NCBI RefSeq assembly: GCF_030272615.1
Contig: NC_081410.1
Location: forward strand, 186,607,619-186,671,618
Length of the DNA: 64,000 nt
Source: Cryptomeria japonica
Lineage: Eukaryota > Streptophyta > Pinopsida > Cupressales > Cupressaceae
Direction of reading: 5' to 3'
Shown: in pieces, positions 1-12,299 of the stretch
Position numbering within the stretch: the stretch's first letter is position 1
Layout of the letters: every line of letters begins with the position of its first letter
The notes under the pieces: model-generated
What the model was told of the DNA's origin: nothing
The model's database searches: none
What the model saw: the letters and a program-made list of their open reading frames with translations, nothing else
Position numbers and translations under genes: made by a program

Positions 1-320
1 ATCATTATAATAGTTCAGGATATAACTTCATCCACATAAATCATAATGTATTAAATGTAAGTATGAAATGTCTAAGATAATTCATCATAAGAGATAAACA
101 TGAACCTCACATCCTAACTAGTGAAATAATCATGAAGCTAACTCATTCACCCATCTTCAAAAATCAAACCAAAGCATAGGGCTAGTAATAATAATGAATC
201 CACTAATATCAAAGGGAATATCAATATTAAGAACGAAGTAAGAGGCATCCAGAACATTAACAAATCTAAAAGTGTCTATCACATCCTCCCATAAAGGATG
301 AATCAGGGAGGGACACTATA
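1..320. other. Unassigned sequence at window start
   Basis: No coding motif or repeat partner was recognised. It abuts the left edge of a long direct repeat that begins near 321, and it does not match the sequence left of the partner repeat (before 5543). The LTR-like repeat was therefore truncated or interrupted here. Confidence 0.4.
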
Positions 321-1750
321 GAAAACCTGATAAACACAACATATAACCATAAATTAGCATGAATTTTCTTGTTCCACAAAGCATAAATGTGACAAAACAA
401 AGGATAAATCACAACATTTCATCAAATCATCCACTTGAAAATGAGAAAAACAAGATGTATTGAGAAGGAATTTTTTGTCTTTTATTGATTAGAAAGGAAT
501 CTATTGCTATTATAAACTAAAATACTTTTGAAAATAATAGTTGTTACAATGCTTCTTGTTGAGAATGCAATCAAAAAGAGAGAACTGAACGAGGAAAAAG
601 AAAAAAGGAAGACTTATAGAAGAAGTCTTGAAAATGAACTCTGAGTGAATTGATCGTGCCTCTTTGAACTAAGCTCCAACTAATTACTTCTTTCTCAAAA
701 TCTTCATCTATTTGCATCGTATATTTGATTGGGGTCGAATTTGGAAGAAACACATGCAAGAAATCACTCAAAACTAGTTATAACTGGCATTGAATTGCTC
801 CAAAAGTAGCCTCAAGTGGTTAAGTACCCATGTGGATCCTTAAACTGTACTTGAACTGTTGAAAACTGCTTTAAAACTCCTCTTTCTCAGGCTCTTGACT
901 GAAACCTGATCTTTTAGCTCCACCTCTTTCTTGAAAGTGATTGTTAAATTGATCAGTACTTCTCAAATGATGACTCCCACTATTTGTTCAATCTCCTTTG
1001 GTTAAACATAACATGAGGGTGATTTTGAACCTTAAGTTGGCAAGCCTTTTATTGATGCCTTCAAGGTCTACCTTCTTTTCTAAAGCTTCATGACTACAAA
1101 AACTCTTTTATTCACCCCTATCTATGAACTAATATTGATCTTGATCTTTTCATAGACTTTGTATGCTTCATATCATGAATCCTTGTGCCTTGATTGTGTT
1201 CCCTTATTGACTTGAAGCTTCTCTCTATGATCATGTGACTGTCAATGACTCTTTTCCCCTGTTATGATTGTCTTTTGTCATGTATAGACTGCTTTTTAGG
1301 ATTGCATCATTACTATCATAACTCCAACAATATTCCATGAAGAACTCTTTAAATTATAAAGAATACACTGATCTATTCTTTTTCCTTCATTGAGTCTTGT
1401 TGAAAGTGCTTTCTCTTTGTAATAATATTGTTATTGTTATTTGTCACTAGTCCGTTGTTCTATACCTCCATATAATTTTCAGGCCAATACCTCAATACTG
1501 TCACACTGTACTTTATCATTGTTACCTTTGTTTGTGACAATCACTGTTGCTTGTGCTTTACAATGTGTGCTCTTATTATTGTGGTAGATTTAGGACTATA
1601 CATGATTTGAGAGGTGCACATCCATTTCTGTTGCTCTGTGTATTTCTTATTTGCCACAAACCTGCCTTGGACTAATATTGATTGTTGTGAATTTATTGTT
1701 ATTATTTCTTTTGGACTACTACATTTCATCTTTCATGCATGGACCCTTTT
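321..1750 (-). repeat. Long direct repeat, probable 3' LTR remnant of gypsy element G4
   Basis: This stretch matches 5543-6978 in the same orientation nearly throughout, with many substitutions and small indels. The first shared words are near 321 and 5543 (GAAAACCTGATAAACA) and the last near 1745 and 6973 (TTTCATCTTTCATGC). The minus-strand gag, protease and RNase H remnants lie between the copies, so the pair is best read as the two LTRs, this one being the 3' copy. Its outer terminus is not visible: the match stops at 321 although the 5' LTR extends about 395 bp further left to 5148. I see no clear polypurine tract at 1750-2060. Confidence 0.65.
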
Positions 1751-2072
1751 ATCACTCTCAGGGCTTTCTAATGGTTCTTTTGGACTACATTGAGGAAAGT
1801 GATATCAATCAATTAATTTCATTGGCTTGTCTTTAAAAATCTCTTGTTTAGTGCATACCTTGGCAAGTTTCAGGAGCTTGTCTTTGAAAATATCAATGGG
1901 CTCATAGTGATCTTCTTTCATTGTCATGCTGGTCTTGTCTCTTCTTATTTGATCACCAATGTTGAAAATTGACTCCAAAGTCACTAACCCCTTTGACAAC
2001 TTGTTTGAATTAAATTGTAGAATCTAATTATCATACCGCTGCTGCAATTTGTGTTGATTTCAATTTGAAAAC

Positions 2073-2372
2073 TCAACTTTTTTCAATTAGAAAATTAATG
2101 ATTTGTTCATCATTATCAAAGACTTTCCCGTTGGCATTATTATCAAGTATTGATGGCCTTACAACCACTTTTACATACTTTTGTGTCTCAACATTTTTCA
2201 CCTCATTTGCAATATCAAATTGTGTACTTAAGGCAATCAATCTATCAACTTCCTCATTCTGATTTCTTAGAATGGACAACAAGTTAAAAACATTAAATTC
2301 TTCAATAAGGTCCCATATCCCATGCTTATACAAATTGAGCAATTCAATGTAATGTGCTTTTTTTTGGGGCAT
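2073..2372 (-). pseudogene. Ty3/gypsy pol fragment downstream of the extra RNase H
   Basis: A 99-residue open stretch whose C-terminal half (RPSILDN, then VFDNDEQIINFL) resembles the linker found in plant Ty3/gypsy polyproteins between the additional RNase H and integrase (typically RPSIPDN...WQVFDDDEQI). An upstream part (EEVDRLIALSTQFDI) fits the usual DRLA-type tail. It follows the RNase H fragment at 2.65-2.95 kb on the same strand, but with stops and about 270 bp of non-coding sequence between. No integrase zinc finger or DDE core follows toward lower coordinates. It is a decayed piece of G4; the assignment rests on recalled family motifs, not a database match. Confidence 0.55.
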
Positions 2373-2648
2373 TCTTTTGTCTTTTTTTCCTTTAAATGGT
2401 TAAAACCTTTCCTTTTCTTCTTATTTTATTACTATTTTTAAAATTATTTTGTTATTTATATTATTTATTTCTCCCCCTCCTCATTATATGCTTGGGTGTG
2501 TCTTTCTACCTAATCCTTTAAATACAATCTTGAGCTTGTCTTAGTCTACAATTGACATTCTTTCATATCCTGACATTCTCTATACATCCTGATGATGAAT
2601 CACATAGTGTGATTTGAAATGTTGATGCAAAAAAAAAGAAGTCAAACA
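2373..2648. other. Non-coding insertion-like stretch inside G4 pol
   Basis: This T-rich stretch separates two pieces of the same gypsy polyprotein. It has no open frame and no terminal repeats that I could find. It may be a small insertion or simply decayed coding sequence. Confidence 0.35.
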
Positions 2649-2950
2649 ATCATATATAGAAGCAACTCATAACTCTTTCTTAATTACTTTTAGATTTCTC
2701 ACTTGATTTTCTACCAACTCATAGTCACAAAACACCTTCAAGCACTTGATTTTCTTATTTCTTGCCCATTCAAGACCATGGAAAATTGCTTCATACTCTC
2801 TTATATTGTTAGTACAACTGAAAGAAAACCTCATAACCAAGCAATATTTCTTTCCATTTGGAGAAACCAACATTGCACCACCACCTACAACCACTTTGCT
2901 TTTAGAAACATCATAATACAATTGCCAAAGCTCATCAGGTTGTTGTTCAT
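2649..2950 (-). pseudogene. Additional RNase H domain (RVT_3 type) of gypsy element G4
   Basis: On the minus strand this reads ELWQLYYDVS, then AMLVSPNGKKY, then NIREYEAIFHGLEWA, KCLKVFCDYELVENQV. That is the order of the RNase H-like domain added after RT in many plant Ty3/gypsy (Tat-type) polyproteins. The first acidic position is kept (YYD), the Glu in REYEA is kept, and the Asp of the usual DSEL motif is present as DYEL. The domain would degrade RNA of the RNA:DNA hybrid or act structurally. It is preceded on its strand not by an RT but, after about 120 bp, by the end of the protease region, so RT and the first RNase H have been deleted. Non-functional as it stands. Confidence 0.75.
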
Positions 2951-3067
2951 ACTGCTATTTTTCATCTTTCACCAAGTTAGGGACAATAACATCTTGCTCA
3001 TGAACCATATGAATACCTAGCCCTACTTCATCCATATGACTGAAAGGGTATATCTCATGATTCTTAG

Positions 3068-3640
3068 CTACTCACTCATCCAAAATAAGATCAAGTATAC
3101 CTTTAATGGGTGTGCTTGGATCTTGGGCATCATGTAGTTCTTCATGATTATGAATGGCAAGATTAGCATTTATGGGGTTAGGAGTATAAGGTTCAATATG
3201 GTTATTGGACATTGGATTTGACATTATAGTCACCTTGGTACCATACCTTGTTCTAAAAAACATATGTGACCAATTTGAAGAAACATATCCCCTCAAATTT
3301 GCAATGAATTCTATAGAAAGGCGTATGTTAAAGAATGGTGGCAAGTCTATAACATAGATATCTTGTAGGATTGCAAAATTTGGGCATGCATGCAAGGTAA
3401 GACCAAGATTTTTAATCACCCCAATTGTTCTCACTGCTATCCCATCTAACTAAAGTACCCTTTTATAAAGGGGATCATATGACAAACCAAGCTTATCAAC
3501 TAACTATTTGAGCATCACAAAGTTGCTTTCTCCTAAGTCAATCATGCAATTATGAACTAGGTATTGGCCAACAATCAAGGTCACATAAAATGGAGGTGGT
3601 TTAAATGCCTGGGTTGGCTAATCATTCTTCAGTTGGGAAT
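3068..3640 (-). pseudogene. Ty3/gypsy aspartic protease region of G4
   Basis: The minus strand shows, with stops between, a FYVTLIVGQYLVHNCM-like start, a MIDLGES segment where the protease active site D-x-G is expected, then TIGVIKNLGL, DIYVIDLPPFF and RTRYGTKV. This series is characteristic of the protease/linker part of plant gypsy polyproteins (compare IRPLGVIKDL and DIYVVDLPPHF). The active site reads D-L-G, and a stop follows shortly after. The longest uninterrupted piece is 3072-3434 (120 residues), ending in an acidic tail (LDLILDE). In an intact element this enzyme would cleave Gag-Pol inside the particle. Here it is debris between the gag at 3.7-5 kb and the RNase H at 2.65-2.95 kb. 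Confidence 0.7.
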
Positions 3641-5030
3641 CATTTGTAAGGAAAAATTTGGGCTAATATTTGAGAGGCTCATTTGGAAATGACATCTTGG
3701 CTAAAGGATCTTGCAATAAATCTTTTTGTCTAGGGATATGTAAAGCATCCAACATTGACATAGTAACAACATATTTCTTCATAGAAACAACAATATTGAA
3801 AATAGGAGCAACAACATTTGATTGTCCTTTAGGAACAACAACATTTGATTGTCTTTAGATTGGTTGTGATTGAGATTTTGATTGATCTTTTCTTGCTACA
3901 ACCTAGCCTCTTGGCAAGATTTGTATATTATGAGTAGGTAGAGGCCCTTTGTTGGCTTGTAGAAACCCGATTTTTACCCTTATCAGCCTATTGTTGGCTT
4001 ATATCAGGTTGTTGTCCACTCTTACCAACTTGTTATCCCATGTATAAATCTTTATTTTTTGACCTTGTGTTGGCTACTATAGGACCGATTTTTCCCTTGT
4101 GGGTAATTAACCCCACAAAATTCTTCACCTTGCCAATTCATTAAGGCAACATTAGGGTTACCTTGCTCCTTGTTATCTTCATGCCTTGCATCTTGAAAAG
4201 ACATATAACTATTTTGAACCATAAGAGCTTGAGCTTGCATTGCATTAGAACATTTGGTATGATTGTGTGTTTGGTTACATGGAAAACACCAATCACAATC
4301 TTATGCTATATTGCTTTGGATAGGTACACGCTCTTTTGAAGAGCTAGCAACATTAGGATTATAGGGCTAAGAAAGTCTTGCATTATAGTTCCTCTTTTGG
4401 TTTTGAGGATCAACTTGATAATGTGGCCTATTAGGCTGATATTGAGCTTGATAAGGTTAATAATTTTGGACTACTTGCTTTTTGATATTCGTTACATCAT
4501 TTCCCAAAGTTTTTAACAAGCCTTTTGTGTCTGATAGCTCTTCATATTGATCTAGGATAACTTTCTCTTGGGATGTATCCTAATAGTTTAGTGCTGGTAC
4601 TGGAAGGACAACAACTATAACATCTATTTGCAATGGGATAGGTGGTTGTATCTCTAGGAAAATAGGCATCGGGGGCCTAGGTGCTATTTTAATTGCCCGA
4701 ATCAAGCTATTTTAAGGTTTGATAGCAATATCAAAGGCTTGTGGTAAGGTCGTACCACCCATGGATTGAATCATAACTGATATATCACTATCAAAAGCTT
4801 TGAGATAATATAAGAAAACATGATCAACAAAGGGTATTACAAATTTATGAGTTGATACAAATTTATAGGGTATTACTGTGCTACAAATTTATGAGAAGGA
4901 TACAAATTTATTTAGATAATATAAGAAAACATGATCTTCTTTGCCTTGGGCTTCACCTCATTTGTATCCTTCTCATAATTTTTTTTCACTATATTTGCTT
5001 CAAGCCGGAGATATTGAGTCACTAGGTATG
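3641..5030 (-). pseudogene. Gag remnant of gypsy element G4
   Basis: Translating the minus strand gives a broken Gag-like chain. Near 4,700-4,790 it reads ISVMIQSMGGTT. A proline-rich tract follows at about 4.6 kb, then a Q/N-rich tract at 4.4-4.5 kb (PYQAQYQPNRP), then a zinc-knuckle-like WCFPCNQTHNHTKC near 4.25-4.3 kb. That knuckle has C-x2-C-x3-H spacing, as seen in several plant gypsy Gags. The 62-codon open piece 4052-4240 lies directly after the knuckle. Gag would package element RNA. Many stops and at least two frame changes are present. It starts about 100 bp after the primer-binding site, as expected for a first ORF. Confidence 0.65.
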
Positions 5031-5124
5031 ATGTTTGTCACATGAAAAGGCTTGAATCACCATTGCTTACACCAAAAAAATAACAAATATGAAGCTTTAT
5101 GGACTGAAAATAGTCCCCAACAGA

Positions 5125-5142
5125 GTCCCACCAGGCGTGCCA
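5125..5142 (-). other. Primer-binding site of G4
   Basis: The minus strand reads TGGCACGCCTGGTGGGAC a few bases inside the LTR edge at 5148. A TGGCACGCC-CAGTGGGAC-like site in this place is familiar from plant Ty3/gypsy elements. It fixes the polarity: the 5' LTR lies at higher coordinates and the element reads leftward. Confidence 0.7.
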
Positions 5143-5147
5143 AAAAT

Positions 5148-6978
5148 TGTTATCACAAGGATTTGTACCCAGTGCCAAACTTAAAAATCCTAGCAATCCT
5201 ATGCAACATGAAATGATACTTAGGCTTGTGGGTTGCCTATTTTGAGGATCAATATGTAGATTATGGGCTCGTTCCCCTTTAGATCTCCTAAAATTACTAA
5301 TGATTTTGATAGGTAAAGGGAGAAAGATTGCTTCTAAAACTGAAAATACTACTCTAGTAGAAGGTGATTGCACCAAAATGGACTTAAAGTAACCTATCCT
5401 AATTCACAATCAACTTTTAAAGACTTCAAATTTTCTTCACAACTCAAAGTAGATCATATAGTGCATGGATATTTCATATGAAGATTTTAAGTCTCAATTT
5501 TGTTTGAAGGAAAAACTATATTTTTCACAACTACAATTGATTGAAAACCTGATAAACATAATATATAACCTAAACTTAGCATGAATTTTCTTATTTCACA
5601 AAGCATAAATGAGACCAAACAAAGGATAAATCACAATATTTCATCAAATCATCCATTTGACTATGAGAAAAACAAGATGTATTGAGAAGGAATCTAGTAT
5701 ATTTTATTGATTTGAAAGGAATCTATTGTCGTTACAGATTGAAATACTTCTGAAAATAAATAGTTGAGATACAATGCTTCTTGTTGAGAATGAAAGAAAA
5801 AAGAGAGAATTTAATGAGAAAAAAAGAAGAAGGAAGACTTATAGAAGAAGTCTTGAAAATTAACTTTGAGTGAAATGATCATGCCTCTTTAAATTGAGCT
5901 CCAACTGATTGCTTTTTCCTTGAAATCTTCATCTTTGTATGATATATCTGATTGGGGTCGAATTTGGAGGAAAAGAATGCAATAAAGCACTCAAAACTGA
6001 TGATAACTAGCTTTGAACTACTCCAAAAATAGCATCAAGTGGTTAAGTACCCATATGGAGCCTTAAATTATACTTGAACTTCTGTAAACTGCTTTAAAAC
6101 TCCCTTTTCTTAGGCTCTTAACTAAAACATGATCTTTTAGCTCCACCTATTGCTAGATTAAGTGATTGTTGAAATGATTAGGACTTCTTGAATGATGGCC
6201 CCCACTATTTTTTCAATCTCCTTTAGTGAAACATAACATGGGGGTGATTTTGAACTTAAGTTGGCATGCCTTTTATTGATGCCTTCAAGGTTTGCCTTTT
6301 GATCTAAAGCTTCACGACTTCAAAAACTCTTTTATTAATACCTTTTTGTGAACTGATATTGATCTTGATCTCTACTTAGACTTTGTATACTTCATATCAT
6401 GGCTCCTTGATTGTGCCTTTACTATGTGCCCTTATTGACTTGAAGCTTCTCTTTGTGATCATGTGATTGTGAATGACTCTTCTTTCCCTGTTATGAGTAT
6501 ATTTTGCAATCTATAGATTGCCTTTTAGGACTACATCATTACTAGCATAACTCCAACAAGATTCCATGAATAACTCTTTGACTTCTAAAGAATACACTGA
6601 TCTGTTCTTTTCCTTCATTGAGTCTTGTTGCAAGTGCTTTCTCTTTGTAAGAATATTGTCACTATTGTTTACCATAAATTTGTTGTTCTATACCTTCATA
6701 TGACTACCAAGTTAATACCTCAATACTATCACACTATAATTTGTAAATGTTACCTTTGTCTGTGACATTCACTATTGCTTGTTCTGTACAATGTGTGCTC
6801 TGATTATTGTGGTAGATTTAGGATTGTAGATTATTTGAGAGGTGCACATCCATTTTTGTTGCTTTATGTATTTCTTATCTTCCACAGATCTACCTTGGAC
6901 TAATATTGATTTTTGTGAATTCACTATTATTATTTCCTTTGGATTGCTAGATTTCATCTTTCATGCTCGGACCTTTTT
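5148..6978 (-). repeat. 5' LTR of gypsy element G4
   Basis: It begins TGTTATCACAAGG directly next to the primer-binding site, and from 5543 it matches the direct repeat at 321-1750. The right end is taken where the match to the partner stops (about 6978); no clean CA terminus or target duplication is visible, so the true end could lie further right. Confidence 0.6.
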
Positions 6979-8806
6979 ATTATTGTTCCTTGTTGTACCT
7001 TTCAATACATATTAACTTTTATCTCTACTCTTTTTATCAAAGATTGTTATTATCTCATCATTGCTTTGGTGGACTATGATCTTCTCATGCTTTGACAATC
7101 CTTTTAAATTTGCATTGATGCTTCTCTTTTGATTAAGCATGTATTGACTATGTTCTTGATAATTTGGGACTGTATATGGATTGATTTATATCCATTCTAA
7201 GTTTATGCTCTCTTTCATGCATTTGCATTGACATCTCAACCTTCATGAAATCATCTATTCCATCACCAAATTAGTGGCTACGATTGTTGACATGACTGCG
7301 TTTTCTACTCTTTGCCAATAGATTTGAAATTTATTGTCCTTCAAAACATATTATTGCTTGCATAATTGTCTAAGTTCTCACAAGTCCATATCTCTATTTT
7401 CAAACCTTTGTGATTGCTATAGCTCATATAATCACTTCTCATAAGGAGCTCTATGATTGTTTTATTCCTCTTGATCCTCACACACTGCTTCCCTCAAGGA
7501 TTATCTTGTTTTGTATCTCTGTTTGGATCTGCAAAACTTATCATTTGTTGCTACAATGGTTAGGATTGTGCTATCCAAGAAACTGATGCAACATGTTTCT
7601 TATCTCACAAACTCTATTCACCTTTATCTTTACCCTTTTCTTGACTGTGTTTGACTCTCCTAAATATGAGAAACTTGAGAAATTTCCCTTATTTTATTGC
7701 TCACTTTCTCTATGCCATCTTTATATAGCGCATGAATGTAACAAAAACTTTGGTTGCCACTTAATACTGTTGCTCCATGGCTATAACCTAATAGTTTGTC
7801 TATTGTTTGTATCTTGGAAGACTTTTATTTTTTTTTCATAAAAATTCCTCAAGTTAGCCATGTATTGCTTTTGAGTTTGTTGCTCCTTTAACACTTTGGG
7901 ACTACTACAATGGCCACCCCATATCTTTATGTCTACTATAATATCTTTATTGCCGCTATACGGCAACTCTTGACTCCATAAAGTTCTTCAAATTGGCCTT
8001 TGGCTTAAAATCTACCCCTTTGAATGTCATATAGACTATCACAGTATCATCATATCACTTCTCTTTGTCCTCTTTGTTGTTGTAAATATGAAAAATGATA
8101 GTTTATTGTCTTTCTAAATTTGAATGTCTATCTTTCTTCACTCTTTGTATTTGTCTCTTATCTTAAGTTTGGAAAGCCTTTCATGACAACATTATGGCTG
8201 AGATCCAAATCACCATTCTCCATGTCTAGTTGCTCTATGAATTTGTCTTGAGTGGTCTTTCTTGGGATTCACATACGTTGATCATTCATAACAAAATATT
8301 TTCTTTATTGAGAAATTTTTTGATAAATCACAACCTTTTAAATTGATATATCATAGAGGTTACCATCAACTCTTGCCTTTGTTTTTATGGTAGCACATTT
8401 GACTATGACTACTTTTATTACTGTTGCTAGAGATTCATTATTTCTTCCCTTAACACTTTAAAGCTATGGAAGAAACAAAACCTCAAATTTTTCATCATCA
8501 ACTCAACTATACAACCTATAGAACCTATTGCATACAAATGAATTAAAGTCTCATATTTGGGTACCAAAATCCTTTGGATAGAAAGAATGATATAAACAAC
8601 TAGTCTTTTGCATAGAAATGAATATGTTCAAATCTAAAACTCTACCTTGCATTGTAGATCCTTAATTGGAAACCTTTGTTTGCTTTTAAAATGCTCTTCA
8701 AAGGTTTTGAGACTGCTCTTTCAAAGTGTGAATCTCTTCATGGTAACTTGTTGTCCATAAACATAATATGCTTTTTTGATGATCAAAACCCACTCTTCTC
8801 TACTTA
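6979..8806. other. Unassigned sequence between G4 and D0
   Basis: T-rich on the plus strand with no ORF above 82 codons that looks real. The final bases (to 8811) are the left flank of copia D0, and the sequence resumes at 13,570 after that insertion. It may therefore belong to the same old host as the gypsy debris at 13.6-15.6 kb, but no diagnostic motif was seen. Confidence 0.4.
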
Positions 8807-8811
8807 AAGAC

Positions 8812-10180
8812 TATTGGCAATGACAATAAGAAAAACTGAGAAGGGGGGGGGGGGGGGGTGGGGGATGAATCCATTTTCACTAGATCATATCAGTTAAGGA
8901 CAATCTCAGATTTGTTCAGCTGTATTAAAAAGAAAGATAACATCAATAACAACAATAAAATCAACACAAATAACACCGATATTTTTGACGTGGAAAACTC
9001 GGTTAAGGGAAAAACCACGGTGGGAACCTACCCACAATGAGATGATACTCTATAGTAGTATGTGTAAATATTACAATGGAGAATGCACATGCATTCAGGA
9101 ACACTGCCTAGATCTCACTGCTCAAATTACAATGCCCCAGAAGGCTCCAACCCTCAAGGAAGGTTCACTACCTTACAAAAAGATTCAGACTACAATCTAG
9201 AAAGAAAGAATTACGAAATCAACATCTGCTAATGCCTGATGACAGTTTCGATTAAGCTCAAATGTCTGCCCTTCACCAATCTCTGCTCAACACACCACAC
9301 CAAAAAGATGAATTCTCTTGATAGCACATGCACCACTTTCTGAAAATGTAGACTCAACACCTATGATACAAATTAAATGAGTATTACACCAATTTATACA
9401 GATTATCAACCTTGACTACAAGGTCGACCAAACCCATAGCACCTAATTACAAAATTACATCACACGATACATAAATCAACCACCAGACTAATATAATGTC
9501 ATAGACATGATAACATGGACCTAAATCAACTTCTTAAACACGCACCACCACCAAAAATCTCGCCAAGATCAACCGCAACACGGTACACCACCAAAATATC
9601 ACATAACACAAATAATATCACCAAACCAAGAAGATCATCAAGAACTTGCACAATAATTAATGCAGATCATAAAAAAAAGGAAATGAATAAGAAACACCAA
9701 CAAGCACATTAGAACCATCTACAATAGTTGCACCAACACCACTTATGCAAACCTTCATCGATCAATAGGCTAATGTTCAAGAACACTCAATAGAAGCAAC
9801 TCAGATAAGAAAGATAGCTTTTAGAGCACCAAGTCATGAACCATTTGAAATGAAGATACACACAAATATCCAAAACATTCTCCCAAATCCACAACACAAG
9901 ATATGATCATAACGAAGCTCACCGAATCAAATACCAGACTCTACCAACCACTGAACAAAAAGACCAAACCTCAAACCAGATCAAATGATATGATCAAGTA
10001 AACTTCTAGATCACTGAAACCAATAAGAAATGAAGTATTCTAGTATCGTAAATAGATGAACCAACCAGATCAAGTTACTGCAATCACTGAATCACCAAAG
10101 AAATTCTCTACAATACCAAAACATAGGAATATGTTGACATCAATGAGAACAACATATCCTAGCAGCAATATTATCCAAAA
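8812..10180 (-). repeat. 3' LTR of copia D0
   Basis: It ends next to the polypurine tract at 10,181. It holds a run of 16 G at 8843-8858 before a TGGGGGATGAATCC box, and the GGGAAAAACCACGGTGGG box near 9010, both shared with the other LTRs of this window. Its first 340 bp and last 70 bp match the shortened 5' copy at 13,235-13,569. Confidence 0.85.
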
Positions 10181-10193
10181 ATCTCCGCCTTTG
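10181..10193 (-). other. Polypurine tract of copia D0
   Basis: The minus strand reads CAAAGGCGGAGAT immediately before the 3' LTR. The intact copies in elements B and C read CAAAGGGGGAGAT, so one G has become C here. Confidence 0.75.
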
Positions 10194-10502
10194 GCATTGA
10201 TGGCAACATAAACGTGAAAAACAATCAATGCAAAGGAATAAATCAACATTAGCAAACTCCAATAGGCTCCCCCTAAGATCATGCACACCAAGTTCCAAAG
10301 ATAAAATAGTTTTTCACATGCTTCTCTCCCCCTTTGACAACAATGCCAAAGATATAAACTAATCAAGCTTCTCTCCCCAAACAACACGATAATAGATCTG
10401 AACAATTCACTAACTACTCCAGCTGAGTAGCAACATCAACTCATCAACCCAGATAAATAGATAAGACTATGAAGTCCACTAGATTGATGCATCTCAATGC
10501 AC

Positions 10503-11099
10503 CTAGTTCTCATCGAGAGGGACAAAGACCCCTAACTTGTCTCTCAAACACACAAATGTATCTGCAGGAAAAGGCTTAGTGAAAATATTTGCAATCAAAT
10601 CTTTTGTAGATGCATACTCTATTTTTACTTTTTCATCACTAATTTTCTCCCTCAATAAATGATACTTAATTATTATATACTTCATTTTAGAATGCAGTAT
10701 CGAATTATTGGAAATATTAATAGCACTTGAATTGTCACAGTAAATAATAGTAGGATCATCATACACAACTCTAATGTCTTTGAACATCTATTTCATCCAA
10801 ACTACCTGAGTACAATTTGTAGCAGCAACAATGTATTTATCTTCAACAATAGATAGAGATATAATATCTTGTTTCTTGCTCGCCCATGAATCCAAATTAT
10901 TCCCCAAAAATAAATCTCCATTAGTAGTTCTCTTTCGGTCATCTACATCACCTGCCCAATCAATATCAGTATAGGCACATAGCATAAAATCATCATTCTT
11001 CAGATACCATGACCCATATTCAACAATTCCCTTCAAGTATTTGAAAATTCTTTTAATAGCTGTAACATGAGTCTCTTTAGGATCAACTTGAAATTTGGT
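10503..11099 (-). pseudogene. Copia RNase H of D0
   Basis: Minus-strand pieces in one frame (10788-11036, then 10503-10787) carry the copia RNase H landmarks in order: CAYTDIDWAGD (first Asp), TNGDLFLG, SWASKKQDIISLS, EDKYIVA where TEAEY is usual, then YCDNSSAINIS, HSKMKYI, and the C-terminal IANIFTKPFP. The Glu of the active site falls in the altered EDKY segment. A stop (TAG, minus strand) separates the two pieces. This domain removes the RNA template during reverse transcription; the reading frame ends normally shortly after the FTKPF motif. Confidence 0.85.
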
Positions 11100-12159
11100 T
11101 CAAAGACACACACCATGCATAATATTCGGTCTAGTTTGAGTCAGGTACAACAATCCACCAACCATAGATCTATACAAGGTCTGATTCACTTTCTTATATT
11201 TATCATTCTTAGACAACTTGCATCCAATCACCGTAGGAGTTCCAATAGGTTTAGAATCAACTAACCCAAATTTCTTCAACAATTCCTTCACATATTTAGA
11301 TTGAGAAATGAAACCACCTTTATTGGTCTAAGTAATCTGCAATCCTAAGAAGAATTTCATCTCACCTATCATAGACATCTCAAATTCCTTTTGCATATCA
11401 TCCGTAAACTTCATACTCAAATCACCATCTCCTCCAAAAATAATGCCATCCACAATACTTCAACAATCAAAATGTTATCATCCTCTACCTTCAAATATAA
11501 GTTACTATTAGCGGTACCTTTACAAAATCCTAACTTCATCAAACACTTATCTAATCTTGCATACCAGGCTCTAGGGGCTTGCTTAAGCCCATACAATGCT
11601 TTCTTCAATCTGCATACCACGTCTCCTTCATCTTATAAAGAAAATTATTTTGGTTTCTCAATGTAGACTTCCTCCTCAAGATCACCATTCAAAAAGGTTG
11701 ATTGACATCCATCTAATAAACCTTGAAATTCTTATAAGCAACATATACAAGCAACAATCTAACAACTTTAATTCTAGCTATAGGTGCAAAAGTTTCTTCA
11801 TAATCAAAACCTTCCATCTAAGAGCATCTCTTACATACCAATATTGCTTTGTTTCTTACCACTTCATCAACTTCATTTAGTTTATTCTAGAACACTCATT
11901 TAGTGCCAATTCCATTTTTGTCTTTAGGTCTCCGAACAAGCTACCAAGTGTTATTATTTTCAATCTGATTCAACTCCTTCTCCATAGCTTTTATCCAATT
12001 CTCATCCTTACATGCTTCAACAACATCTTTAGGCCCAATCTTAGAAATTAGACATATCTCTTCATCATCAAGTCTTCTCCTAGTTGTCACACCCTTGTTC
12101 TTATCACCAATAATCCGATTCTTAGAATGATTCAATTTCACATACCTTAGAGTCTTCAA
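11100..12159 (-). pseudogene. Copia reverse transcriptase of D0
   Basis: Landmarks in order on the minus strand: DENWIKAMEKELNQIE (12.0 kb), fragments of the fingers, CRLKKALYGLKQAPRAW (11.5-11.6 kb), the catalytic region at 11,445-11,453, and LKKFGLVDSKPIGTP, SMVGGLLYLTQTRPNI at 11.1-11.3 kb. The frame changes at least twice. The YVDD box has become IVDG: the second catalytic Asp is replaced by Gly, so activity would be lost even without the frameshifts. Upstream of 12,159 only decayed linker sequence is left before the solo LTR insertion; integrase, protease and gag are deleted. Confidence 0.85.
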
Positions 12160-12299
12160 ATTATTCTGATTTTCAGGCTCTTGAAGTCCTTCACCAACAA
12201 CAAAAATATTTAGATTAACTGTCTCTACCAGATTAATCTACTTTAGAATCTCAATTTGTGCAGGCTTAGAGACAATATCTTGTTCATCAATCTCATATA

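Noticed and set aside
5125-5142. tRNA gene fragment suggested by the GC-rich GTCCCACCAGGCGTGCC
   Set aside because: No cloverleaf can be drawn around it; position beside the LTR identifies it as a primer-binding site.
8843-8858. Quadruplex-forming G run as a special structure
   Set aside because: A single long G run without further G tracts; it is an expansion of the G box present in all related LTRs and may include sequencing error.
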